In this document: positions 1-7,476 of the stretch, piece after piece | Position numbering within the stretch: the first letter of the stretch is position 1 | How the letters are laid out: every line of letters begins with the position of its first letter | Assembly: GCA_047638515.1 (NCBI GenBank) | Contig: JBLIME010000036.1 | Span: 1 to 15,579, forward strand | DNA: 15,579 nt | Source of the DNA: CANLBN01 sp047638515 | GTDB taxonomy: Bacteria; Pseudomonadota; Gammaproteobacteria; Pseudomonadales; Cellvibrionaceae | Direction of reading: 5' to 3' | Notes under the pieces: generated by a model | Database searches by the model: none | What the model saw: the letters and a program-made list of their open reading frames with translations, nothing else | What the model was told of the DNA's origin: nothing | Program-made: the position numbers and the translations under genes

Positions 1-66
1 GCAATTACTTGAGTTTTTACTTGCATTTATCTACCTACAAAGTTCAGAATATCCGCCTAAATATTG

Positions 67-75
67 TGGTATAAA
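67..75 (+). promoter_or_regulatory. Possible extended -10 promoter for the MFS gene
   Basis: TGGTATAAA fits an extended -10 element (TG-N-TATAAA). No convincing -35 lies 16-18 bases upstream, which extended -10 promoters tolerate. Transcription would start near 82 and leave a leader of about 150 bases before the GTG at 234. The first 233 bases hold no other gene I can support. This is a motif match only. Confidence 0.3.
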
Positions 76-233
76 AGACTATTTCTAGGTGATAAAAAGC
101 ACTCTCATTATCCGTAAAACATCCCCAATATTCAAAAAAAATTGTTGATAAAGCAAGCCCTTATGCCTTGTCTTTATAGCTCGATAATGTGACTAACCAT
201 GATAAGTTATCGCAATACTCAAAGGATTTTAAT

Positions 234-2012
234 GTGTTAACGACTTTCACACCCCTGATTCCGTTATTTGCCAGCTGCTTCATTCTTTTTGTGGGCAATG
301 GCTTAACCAACACATTTTTTCCACTGCGTATGCAACTTAATGGTTTAAGTACCGATAGCATTGGTTTGATCATAGCATTCTATTTTATTGGCATGCTGCT
401 TGGAGCAATGTATAGCAAATACCTAATTAAAAATGTCGGTCATATTCGTGTATTTAGTGGCTGTGTGGCTGTTGTCGCCGCTAGCGTGTTAATTTGTGCG
501 CTCAATGACGACATTATCGTTTGGTCCTTAGCTCGCACTATTGCTGGATTCTGTACCGCCGGGACCTATGCTGCGATGGAGAGTTGGCTTAGTGAAAGCT
601 CTACCAAAGAGACTCGTGGCCGTGTTCTAGCCGCATACAATGCCACTGTTATCATGGGTTTATTTAGCGGGCAGTTTTTTATTGGTTTATTTGAGATAGC
701 CAGCAATGATCTATTTATCATTGCTGGCATTGTTTTTGCCGCTGCACTAATACCCATTGCACTCAGTAAAATCACGGCTCCCGAAGTTTTAGATGTAACT
801 TCAATGTCACTGTTTAAACTTTATAAATTATCGCCACTGGGCGTTATTAGTTGTTTTACAGCCGGCACTATATACTTTTCTGTGATGAGCCTACTACCGA
901 TTGTCGGCGCTTATTATGGTTTTGAGAACTTTACTATCTCACTTTATGTCGGCATTGCTATTCTGGGAGGATTTTTTTTACAGTTTCCTATTGGTTATTT
1001 ATCGGATCGTTTTGATCGGCGAACAGTACTACTATATATTCTAATTATTTCTGTAGCGACCAATATTATCAGCAGTTTTCTTGATCCAGAAAATGGCCTA
1101 TGGCCCATTTTTTTAGCGACGACAATTACCAGTGGTATCATATCTTGTATTTACCCACTTAGTATTTCGCAGACCTTCGATCAGCTAAAGCAAAGCGAAA
1201 TGGTTTCTGCAATGGGCAGTATGATCATGGCTTATGCGATAGGCGGTATTATTGGGCCCTACTCTATCTCACTACTGATGAATATTTTTGGCGATAACGT
1301 TTTGTTTTATTGCTTGGCATCAGTGCAATTGCTGCTATCTGTATTTGTTATTTATCGCATGTCAATTAGTGAGGCACTACCTATTGAAGATCAGGAAAGT
1401 TTCGTGATGCAAACAGGTGCTATAGCCGCACCCGTCGATCTTGATCCACGAACTGAGTATATCGATAGTTCAGTTCCGTCAATGGAGGCCGAGACTGTTA
1501 GCAGTATTGCAGAGACTGACCCGATTACTGCTATCAGACTTGTGCGTGCCATTGCCATTGCCAACCCACAGCTTGCCGAAGAGGTTGTCGCCGCAGTTGT
1601 CAACGTGGAGGGCATCGATATATTGCGACTATATCAAGTAATGAGCGAGGCTGTACCTAACAAAGTACTGGATGTATCCCGTGCAATTGTCGTCGAAAGA
1701 CCTGATCTGGCAGAGGAATTGATTAAAAAGTTAGTGGGCTGGTATCCAGAACAGGTCGTTCCCGTCGCCATTGAGATTGGCCGTGTATTGCCTGAACTCC
1801 GCTTAGAAATGGCTAAAATTGCTGTTGAGAACGCACCAGAATCAGCGACTCAAATTCGCGAGTACTATATGCAATTATTAAACGAAGAGCACGAGGCGAT
1901 GCGGCCAGCGGACAGAGAGGAATTTGATGAACGCGACATGGAAGACCTCATTTTAGAGCTTATAAAAATATGCTCAGTCAATCCGTCGAAAAAAACGTTA
2001 TCGCTTAATTGA
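234..2012 (+). CDS. MFS transporter (YcaD-like) with C-terminal 15-residue repeat domain
   Basis: This is a major facilitator superfamily inner-membrane carrier; substrate unknown. Residues 1-376 (from the GTG at 234) form about 12 hydrophobic helices. The MFS loop motif GYLSDRFDRR is at 254-263, and the segment ARTIAGFCTAGTYAAMESWL, resembling YcaD-type carriers, is at 100-119. A further 216 residues follow, where carriers of this type normally end near 380-400: a linker (about 377-429), eight 15-residue helical units (430-549) and an acidic tail. The open frame extends to a GTG at 189, but that has no ribosome-binding site, whereas AAAGGA at 221-226 lies 7 bases before the GTG at 234, giving 592 residues. 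The gene converges on cysG. The MFS assignment is solid; the function of the tail and the substrate are not known. Confidence 0.85.
   Translation: MLTTFTPLIPLFASCFILFVGNGLTNTFFPLRMQLNGLSTDSIGLIIAFYFIGMLLGAMYSKYLIKNVGHIRVFSGCVAVVAASVLICALNDDIIVWSLARTIAGFCTAGTYAAMESWLSESSTKETRGRVLAAYNATVIMGLFSGQFFIGLFEIASNDLFIIAGIVFAAALIPIALSKITAPEVLDVTSMSLFKLYKLSPLGVISCFTAGTIYFSVMSLLPIVGAYYGFENFTISLYVGIAILGGFFLQFPIGYLSDRFDRRTVLLYILIISVATNIISSFLDPENGLWPIFLATTITSGIISCIYPLSISQTFDQLKQSEMVSAMGSMIMAYAIGGIIGPYSISLLMNIFGDNVLFYCLASVQLLLSVFVIYRMSISEALPIEDQESFVMQTGAIAAPVDLDPRTEYIDSSVPSMEAETVSSIAETDPITAIRLVRAIAIANPQLAEEVVAAVVNVEGIDILRLYQVMSEAVPNKVLDVSRAIVVERPDLAEELIKKLVGWYPEQVVPVAIEIGRVLPELRLEMAKIAVENAPESATQIREYYMQLLNEEHEAMRPADREEFDERDMEDLILELIKICSVNPSKKTLSLN
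1521..1880 (+). repeat. Eight 15-residue (45-bp) protein repeats in the MFS tail
   Basis: Codons 430-549 of the MFS protein divide exactly into eight units of 15 residues. Seven start with proline (units at 430, 445, 475, 490, 505, 520, 535); the third starts with glycine (460). Typical units are PQLAEEVVAAVVNVE and PDLAEELIKKLVGWY: a helix-breaking residue, then an amphipathic helix with aliphatic residues at fixed spacing. No insertion breaks the register. The DNA itself is diverged between units, so this is a protein-level repeat, not a recent tandem duplication. The pattern suggests a small alpha-solenoid on the cytoplasmic face, which is inference. Confidence 0.8.
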
Positions 2013-2023
2013 CTCGCGGATGA

Positions 2024-2095
2024 CCTAATTTTTATTAACTCAGGGACCTGGGATTCTGCGCTAGCTTGTCACAATTTGCTACGAAAAAAATTAGG
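2024..2095. repeat. Inverted repeat after the MFS gene
   Basis: CCTAATTTTT (2024-2033) and AAAAATTAGG (2086-2095) are perfect 10-base complements around a 52-base interval, starting 11 bases after the MFS stop codon. A smaller imperfect hairpin (GGCGGGC, then GCCCACC) lies at 2126-2144. Neither is followed by a good T-run, so terminator function for the MFS transcript is only possible. Confidence 0.35.
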
Positions 2096-2286
2096 CCCTT
2101 CTGCTATCGCGTCAAATCAAAACTAGGCGGGCAAAAGGCCCACCAAATAGTGTGTTGAATGGTCGTTAATCCACCCAAAGACCCCAGTACTTTATCGTTA
2201 ATATAAGCTCATTCATGTCGGATTCACAATAGGCATGCAAGTGAAATCTATTTTATATAACGCTCGCTTTATTAAGGGGCCACGGC

Positions 2287-2354
2287 ATTAAAGAAGATTT
2301 TTATTGACAGATTCTTAGTTTCGAGTGACGATCTCTGTCAATAAAGCCTTTAAT
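2287..2354. repeat. Long hairpin after cysG, possible terminator
   Basis: TTTATTGACAGA (2300-2311) and TCTGTCAATAAA (2334-2345) are perfect 12-base complements around a 22-base loop. Outside them ATTAAAG (2287-2293) and CTTTAAT (2348-2354) pair again. The whole element starts 23 bases after the cysG stop codon in the minus direction. The stem is AT-rich and lacks a clean U-tract, so it is not a textbook intrinsic terminator. With the repeat at 2024-2095 it fills much of the 365-bp convergent gap 2013-2377, in which I see no gene. Confidence 0.5.
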
Positions 2355-2377
2355 AGAAAACCTAGCACGCACAGACC

Positions 2378-3781
2378 TCAGTAACTTCTATCGGTTAGAT
2401 ACCAACTGAGCTCTTTGTGTAAAGACACGACACTGCCTATAATTAACAAGGTGGGCGCTTTCACCTCCGCGCTTTTGACTTTATCCGCTAAAGTCGTCAA
2501 CGAACCTATCACTACCTGCTGATTTGTCGTTGTGCCTTTTTCAATTAGGGCTGCAGGAGTCTGGCTATCGCGGCCGTGAACGAGTAATTCACGACAAATT
2601 TCTTCTAGGCTAACGAGCCCCATATAAAACACTAAAGTTTGGCGCGTGTCGAGTAGCGATGACCAATCTAGATCAAGGCGCCCATCTTTGGTATGCCCAG
2701 TTAAAAATCGTACCGACTGCGCATGATCTCTATGCGTTAAAGGGATGCCCGCGTAGGCTGAGCACCCAGATGCTGCGGTGATACCTGGCACCACCTGAAA
2801 GAGAACGTTGTTTTCAGCCAACAATTCAATCTCTTCACCCCCACGACCAAAGATAAAGGGATCTCCACCCTTTAAGCGCAATACTCGTAAGCCTTGTTTT
2901 GCATAATCAACTAGCAACTGATTAATATCTTGCTGAGCAACTGCATGGTCGTCGCGACTTTTACCGACGTAGACGCGCTCTGCGTCTCTGCGCACTAAAT
3001 TTAAAACACCCTCACTAACAAGCCTATCGTAAAGGACGATATCGGCCTGCTGCATGAGACGCAAAGCTTTAAAAGTTAATAAATCGGGATCCCCAGGACC
3101 ACCCCCCACTAAATAGACCTCACCTTGAAGTGCGGCACCACCGGTTTGCTGATAGGCCTCTAGTAGTGCTTGAATACCTTGCTCCGCCTCAGCTAATCGT
3201 CCTGAAAAAGCCTTTTCAGCCACCGGCCCCTCAAATACTGCCTGCCAAAAACGCAATCGTTGCTCGCCTGAGGTTAGCGATGCTTTGACAACCGCTCTAA
3301 ATTTGCTCGCAATTTGTGCGAGCGCGCCATAACTTGAAGGAAACATCACTTCTAGCTTTGCCCTAATTTGACGCGCGAGCACAGGTGCTTCGCCACCACT
3401 AGTGATTGCAATCATTAGTGGTGACCGGTCGACTATAGCGGGGGTAATAATACTGCATAGACTCGGTGAGTCGACAACATTCACCGGTAGTCTCTGTAGT
3501 TGTGCCAGTTCAGAAACCTCGCGGTTAACCTGCTTATTATCCGTTGCGCAAATAACAAGCATAGCAACGTCTAAATCTTTCTCTTCAAAGCGACGAAAAT
3601 GACATTCCCCATTGGTTGACGCTGCCAACGCCTGCATCTCATCGGTTATGTAAGGCGCTACAACCACTAAGCGTGCACCTGCCTTAGCAATTAGACGAGC
3701 TTTTCTGGTGGCAATACCACCGCCACCAACAAACAAACAAGTCCGATTTTTTAAATCGAAAAAAAATGGCATGAAATCCAT
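2378..3781 (-). CDS. cysG: Siroheme synthase CysG
   Basis: This trifunctional cytoplasmic enzyme converts uroporphyrinogen III to siroheme, the cofactor of sulfite and nitrite reductases. The N-terminal part (1-210) is the precorrin-2 dehydrogenase/ferrochelatase: VGGGGIATRKA (18-28) is the NAD-binding loop and NVVDSP carries Asp104, matching the catalytic Asp104 of Salmonella CysG; Ser128 in TSGG matches its phosphoserine site. The C-terminal part (220-467) is the SAM-dependent uroporphyrinogen III methyltransferase: VGGGPGDPDLLT (225-236), YDRL (251-254), LRLKGGDPFIFGRGGEE (301-317), VPGITAASGCSAY (331-343) and FYMGL (385-389). At 467 residues it is close to E. coli CysG (457). The ATG at 3781 gives the usual MDF-P start; a GTG 21 bases upstream is less likely. 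It lies 156 bases after serS and may be read from it or from its own promoter. Confidence 0.97.
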   Translation of the reverse strand: MDFMPFFFDLKNRTCLFVGGGGIATRKARLIAKAGARLVVVAPYITDEMQALAASTNGECHFRRFEEKDLDVAMLVICATDNKQVNREVSELAQLQRLPVNVVDSPSLCSIITPAIVDRSPLMIAITSGGEAPVLARQIRAKLEVMFPSSYGALAQIASKFRAVVKASLTSGEQRLRFWQAVFEGPVAEKAFSGRLAEAEQGIQALLEAYQQTGGAALQGEVYLVGGGPGDPDLLTFKALRLMQQADIVLYDRLVSEGVLNLVRRDAERVYVGKSRDDHAVAQQDINQLLVDYAKQGLRVLRLKGGDPFIFGRGGEEIELLAENNVLFQVVPGITAASGCSAYAGIPLTHRDHAQSVRFLTGHTKDGRLDLDWSSLLDTRQTLVFYMGLVSLEEICRELLVHGRDSQTPAALIEKGTTTNQQVVIGSLTTLADKVKSAEVKAPTLLIIGSVVSLHKELSWYLTDRSY

Positions 3782-3895
3782 AACTAAACTCTGATTAAAC
3801 ACTAATAAGCAATAATAAAATTTTCAATTGAAAGCGATGCCCCAAGACAAAAGTATGACGGTGGCGACAACTAACGACAAAATAGATTCAAGCGG

Positions 3896-3909
3896 GGCTC
3901 TTCAGAGCC
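3896..3909. terminator. Weak hairpin between serS and cysG
   Basis: GGCTC-TTCA-GAGCC forms a 5-bp GC-rich stem with a tetraloop (6 bp if two loop bases close), 28 bases after the serS stop codon on the minus strand. No strong U-tract follows in the serS direction, so it may slow or partly terminate serS transcription rather than end it. A 12-base AT palindrome (3822-3833) also lies in this gap. Function is inferred from position only. Confidence 0.3.
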
Positions 3910-3937
3910 TTTAAATAGACACGGCCCATTAATACCT

Positions 3938-5227
3938 TCAGGCCTTTACCTTGCCAATAACCGTAACGCCACCCATGTAGGCCTGCAGCACTTGTGGTAC
4001 CTTGATGCTGCCATCTTGTTGCTGATAGTTTTCCATAATCGCCAATAAAGTACGACCCACCGCCAGCCCTGAACCATTAAGAGTGTGTAAAAACTCCGTC
4101 TTTCCTGTCTCGGCATTGCGAAATCTTGCCTTCATCCGACGCGCCTGAAAATCGCGAAAACTGCTGCATGACGAAATCTCTCGGTATTTATCTTGTGATG
4201 GAACCCATACTTCAATGTCATAAGTTTTTGCGGCAGAAAAGCCGATATCACCGCCGCATAACATGACCGTGCGGTAGGGTAATTCCAGCTTTTGTAATAT
4301 GTTCTCGGCGCATCTTGTTAAGTCCTCTAGGGCTTGATCTGAGTCCTCGGGTTTAACAAAGTTAACCAGCTCTACCTTTTCAAACTGGTGCTGCCTAATC
4401 ATGCCGCGGGTATCGCGTCCATGGCTTCCCGCCTCGCTTCGAAAACACGGCGTGTGACAAACTAGCTTAATTGGTAAGATTACGTCCTCCTTTAACAACT
4501 CATCGCGTAGGATATTTGTCACCGGTACTTCTGCGGTAGGGATTAAATACAATTCGCGCTCGTCATTGGTTTTAAATAAATCGTCTTCAAATTTTGGCAG
4601 CTGACCAGTGCCAAACAGAGACTCCCTGTTAACCATATAAGGTACATATATTTCCTCATAGCCATGCTCTTCGATATGCGTATTAAGCATAAGTTGAATC
4701 AATGCTCGATTCATGCGCGCTAGTTGCCCACGCATAACCGCAAAACGTGAGCCGGTAAGCTTAGTCGCAACTTCAAAATCAAGTTCGTTAGAATGCTCGC
4801 CGAGCTCTACATGGTCTTTAACGGTAAAATTAAATACCCGCGGATTTCCCCATTTACGGATTTCAACATTATCATCCTCGGATAAGCCCGCGGGCACTTC
4901 ATCGACTGGCATATTAGGCAGTGCATACAAGATAGTATTCAAGTCGCCTTGTACGCGCTTTAACTCGGCCTCGGCACGGATTAAATCATCTTTTAAACTT
5001 TCAACTTCTAGCAGTAGTGGCGCTATGTCCTCACCTGAAGCTTTTGCTTTACCTATATTTTTGGCCCGAGAATTACGCTCTTGTTGCAATGACTCAGCTT
5101 TTATCTGCAAAGCTTTTCTCTCGACTTCTAGCGCATTCAAGGTGTCTACATCGAGCGTAAAGCCGCGCTTGGCTAAAGCCTTAGCAATTATTTCTGGCTC
5201 ACTGCGAACCAACTTCAAATCAAGCAT
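3938..5227 (-). CDS. serS: Seryl-tRNA synthetase
   Basis: SerRS charges tRNA-Ser (and tRNA-Sec where present) with serine in the cytoplasm. The 429-residue product matches the usual length (E. coli 430). Residues 1-100 form the N-terminal domain with the long antiparallel coiled coil that grips the tRNA long variable arm. The class II catalytic core follows: LIPTAEVPV (228-236, serine binding TAE), motif 2 at FRSEAG and RGMIRQHQFEKVE (262-286), and motif 3 at LNGSGLAVGRTLLAIMEN (383-400). The frame extends to a TTG 18 bases further out. The ATG at 5227 is chosen because SerRS proteins start MLD at this point and GGAA lies 8 bases upstream. It is preceded by a 440-bp gap and followed by cysG. 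Confidence 0.98.
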   Translation of the reverse strand: MLDLKLVRSEPEIIAKALAKRGFTLDVDTLNALEVERKALQIKAESLQQERNSRAKNIGKAKASGEDIAPLLLEVESLKDDLIRAEAELKRVQGDLNTILYALPNMPVDEVPAGLSEDDNVEIRKWGNPRVFNFTVKDHVELGEHSNELDFEVATKLTGSRFAVMRGQLARMNRALIQLMLNTHIEEHGYEEIYVPYMVNRESLFGTGQLPKFEDDLFKTNDERELYLIPTAEVPVTNILRDELLKEDVILPIKLVCHTPCFRSEAGSHGRDTRGMIRQHQFEKVELVNFVKPEDSDQALEDLTRCAENILQKLELPYRTVMLCGGDIGFSAAKTYDIEVWVPSQDKYREISSCSSFRDFQARRMKARFRNAETGKTEFLHTLNGSGLAVGRTLLAIMENYQQQDGSIKVPQVLQAYMGGVTVIGKVKA

Positions 5228-5333
5228 AACGAATTTTCCAATCAATTTAATAAATGACGCTAAAAATTAGCAGTAACAACAACGGGGAACCTTGACACGT
5301 ACACACGTTTTATTCGCGACAAGATAATAGGTA

Positions 5334-5355
5334 GATTAAGCCGCTGAGCTTAATC
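5334..5355. repeat. 8-bp hairpin in the serS upstream region
   Basis: GATTAAGC (5334-5341) and GCTTAATC (5348-5355) pair perfectly around a 6-base loop, 107 bases upstream of the serS start codon. It could lie in the serS leader or at an operator. It is not a T-box: the conserved specifier and antiterminator sequences are absent, and T-boxes are rare in this phylum. Confidence 0.4.
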
Positions 5356-5469
5356 AGTAGGCTGACACTTAAGACCATTTTACACGTCTCACTAACTTAA
5401 GGGAGCCAGTTATGAGACCACAGAACACCTAGAAGTTTCAGTTTATAAAAATGTTATCCAAGCTCAGCT

Positions 5470-5574
5470 TAACGCTAACAACTTATGCTGCTATTGGGTA
5501 AAACTTTTGACCATTTAGATCTAATCTTTTGCCATATCGGCAAGCTCCGCCTAAATGATTGAACTTTAGCGTTA
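5470..5574. repeat. Nested inverted repeats between crcB and serS
   Basis: Three stems nest inside one another: TAACGCTAA (5470-5478) with TTAGCGTTA (5566-5574); CATTTAG (5512-5518) with CTAAATG (5551-5557); TTGCC (5529-5533) with GGCAA (5539-5543, 5-base loop). Together they could fold as one rod of about 105 bases on either strand. The set occupies the centre of the 440-bp gap 5228-5667, which otherwise shows no gene, tRNA or recognisable riboswitch. Whether it is an RNA element or coincidence is open. Confidence 0.4.
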
Positions 5575-5667
5575 TAAAAACACATATATCGAGTTTACGG
5601 GTACAGGTTCTGGCTAGAAAAATAACCATCAGCTCTCCCGCATTACTATGTATTAATCACCTAAAAA

Positions 5668-6039
5668 CTAAAGTACTCGCTGCATCGCTACTATGGTCAT
5701 TCCGGCACATAACAGGCAAGTAACGACTGAACTTATTATGTAAGCTAGCGCAATACTAACCTGGCCATTTTGCCAAAGTAGAACGCCTTCTACAGCAAAG
5801 CTGGAGAAGGTTGTCAACGCCCCTAAAAAGCCCACCATAAGGAAGGGCGCCCACTGCTGTGCGATTATCCCTCGCTCTATAATTAACACGTAAAGTAGGC
5901 CCATCAACATCGAGCCGAAAACGTTGGCAAACCATATTGCCCACGGAAACCCACTAGCGGCGATTGGCACAAGTTGCGTCAAACCATAACGACTGACTGC
6001 ACCTAGAGCACCGCCTAGGGCAACAAACAACCAAATCAT
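5668..6039 (-). CDS. crcB: Fluoride channel CrcB/Fluc
   Basis: CrcB is a small inner-membrane fluoride channel that works as an antiparallel dimer and protects cells from fluoride. The 123-residue protein has four hydrophobic helices and the family signatures GGALGAVSRYG (9-19), ANVFGSMLMG with the conserved Asn39 (38-47), and GFLGALTTFSSF (70-81), which carries the Phe pair lining the pore (F78, F81). The usual GTL before the Asn is replaced here by AIW, a mild deviation. Its ATG overlaps the rarA stop as ATGA, and AAGGA sits 6 bases upstream, so it is translationally coupled to rarA. Because it starts inside rarA there is no room for the fluoride riboswitch often found before crcB genes. 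Confidence 0.93.
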   Translation of the reverse strand: MIWLFVALGGALGAVSRYGLTQLVPIAASGFPWAIWFANVFGSMLMGLLYVLIIERGIIAQQWAPFLMVGFLGALTTFSSFAVEGVLLWQNGQVSIALAYIISSVVTCLLCAGMTIVAMQRVL

Positions 6040-7397
6040 ATGGCATCCTTAGCATTTGTTATGTGTGCCGGGTAGCGCTGTAGTTGGCTTTGCTGATCAC
6101 AACTTTTCAAATACATTAATTTTTTTTTGATCTTTAATTCGAGGCCACGCTCCACTGGAAAATAGTACTGCTTGGCGGCGATCGCTTCAGGAAAATAGTT
6201 TTCACCGGCAGCATAAGCCTCTGGCTCATCATGGGCGTAGCGATATTCGCTACCGTAGTCTAATGACTTCATTAACGGTGTGGGGGCATTGCGTAGGTGC
6301 ACCGGCACATCATAATCAGGCAGTTCGCTGATATCGGCTTTAGCAGCGTTGAACGCATTATAAACCGCATTACTCTTTGGTGCAGAGGCTAAGTACATCA
6401 CCGCTTGAGCAATTGCTAATTCGCCTTCGGGACTACCGAGACGCTCCTGCGTATCCCAAGCATTCAGGCTAATTTGAAGTGCGCGAGGGTCGGCATTACC
6501 AATATCTTCTATCGCCATACGTACCACGCGGCGTGCAACATACAATGGGTCACAACCTGCATCGAGCATTCTCATGCACCAATAAAGTGCTGCATCGGGT
6601 GATGAGCCTCTTACCGACTTATGCAGGGCGGATATCTGTTCATAGAAAATATCGCCCCCTTTATCAAAGCGACGAACATCACCGCCGATGACCTCAGCTG
6701 CAGATAGATATGTTATAGTTTTTTCAACGGCTAAATCACTGACAATCTCTAAAAGATTTAAGGCGCGCCGAGCGTCACCATTAGCCGCTAACGCTAACAG
6801 TGATAAAGCATCGGCTTCACAAGTAAGATCCTGTTGACCCAGACCATTCGCTGTATCAGTCAATGCGCGTTCCAAAAGAACCTCTATGTCTAGCTGCGAC
6901 AGAGCTCTCAACACATACACTCGACACCGTGACAACAAGGCATTATTTAGTTCAAAGGATGGATTTTCTGTGGTGGCACCGACGAGTGTAATAATACCGC
7001 TTTCAACGTAGGGCAAAAAGGCATCCTGCTGAGATTTATTAAAGCGATGTACCTCGTCGATGAACAATATTGTGCGTCTACCGCGCTGTAATTGGAATTC
7101 AGCTTGACTCACTGCCGCACGAATGTCTTTAACACCCGCCATCGCCGCTGACAGTGTTTCAAAATGTGCATCAATTAAGTGTGCTAACAATTTAGCTAAA
7201 GAGGTTTTGCCAACACCCGGAGGGCCCCAAAAAACCATTGAGTATAGCTGGCCTCTATCAATAGCATCACGCAGTGGCTTACCTTGAGCAAGCAGGTGCT
7301 GTTGACCGATATAATCCGCTAATTTTTGCGGACGCAATCTAGCCGCCAATGGTATGTAAGCCGTATTTGATTGCTGTTCAAAAAAATCAGTAGTCAC
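6036..7397 (-). CDS. rarA: Replication-associated recombination protein A (MgsA/WRNIP1 family)
   Basis: RarA is a tetrameric AAA+ ATPase related to clamp-loader subunits that acts at stalled replication forks and single-strand gaps. The 453-residue protein has Walker A GPPGVGKT (58-65), Walker B ILFIDEVHRF (110-119), sensor 1 in LVGATTENPSFE (138-149), arginine-finger region LLSRCRV (154-160) and sensor 2 GDARRALNLLE (207-217). The RarA C-terminal tetramerisation part follows, including AIEDIGNADPRAL (295-307) and SNAVYNAFNAA (342-352). It starts with GTG; no strong ribosome-binding site is visible, and an ATG slightly upstream runs straight into a stop. It lies 79 bases after lolA and overlaps crcB by four bases. 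The order lolA-rarA-serS is widely conserved in gammaproteobacteria. Confidence 0.96.
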   Translation of the reverse strand: MTTDFFEQQSNTAYIPLAARLRPQKLADYIGQQHLLAQGKPLRDAIDRGQLYSMVFWGPPGVGKTSLAKLLAHLIDAHFETLSAAMAGVKDIRAAVSQAEFQLQRGRRTILFIDEVHRFNKSQQDAFLPYVESGIITLVGATTENPSFELNNALLSRCRVYVLRALSQLDIEVLLERALTDTANGLGQQDLTCEADALSLLALAANGDARRALNLLEIVSDLAVEKTITYLSAAEVIGGDVRRFDKGGDIFYEQISALHKSVRGSSPDAALYWCMRMLDAGCDPLYVARRVVRMAIEDIGNADPRALQISLNAWDTQERLGSPEGELAIAQAVMYLASAPKSNAVYNAFNAAKADISELPDYDVPVHLRNAPTPLMKSLDYGSEYRYAHDEPEAYAAGENYFPEAIAAKQYYFPVERGLELKIKKKLMYLKSCDQQSQLQRYPAHITNAKDAI

Positions 7398-7433
7398 TAA
7401 TGGTTATTCATCATTTCAATTACCTATGAAATC

Positions 7434-7467
7434 CCGCTAGATCTTATCGACATTCGTTACCTAGCGG
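7434..7467. repeat. Hairpin between lolA and rarA
   Basis: CCGCTAG (7434-7440) and CTAGCGG (7461-7467) pair perfectly with a 20-base loop, beginning 9 bases after the lolA stop codon on the minus strand. There is no U-tract after it, so it may stabilise the lolA mRNA end or attenuate read-through into rarA rather than terminate fully. Confidence 0.35.
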
Positions 7468-7476
7468 TTTAATTAA

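Noticed and set aside
4713..5270. 185-codon plus-strand open frame opposite serS
   Set aside because: It lies wholly over the serS N-terminal coding region, is rich in Ser/Arg as antisense frames are, has no domain, and serS is certain.
5467..5577. Integron attC-like site (GCTTAAC ... GTTATAA)
   Set aside because: The left end fits RYYYAAC but the right end does not fit GTTRRRY, the inner boxes are not in the right places, and no integrase or gene cassette is nearby.
5228..5667. tRNA gene, T-box or fluoride riboswitch in the crcB-serS gap
   Set aside because: No TPsiC-arm GGTTCRA-type sequence or acceptor pairing, no T-box motifs; a fluoride riboswitch would have to precede crcB, whose start overlaps rarA.
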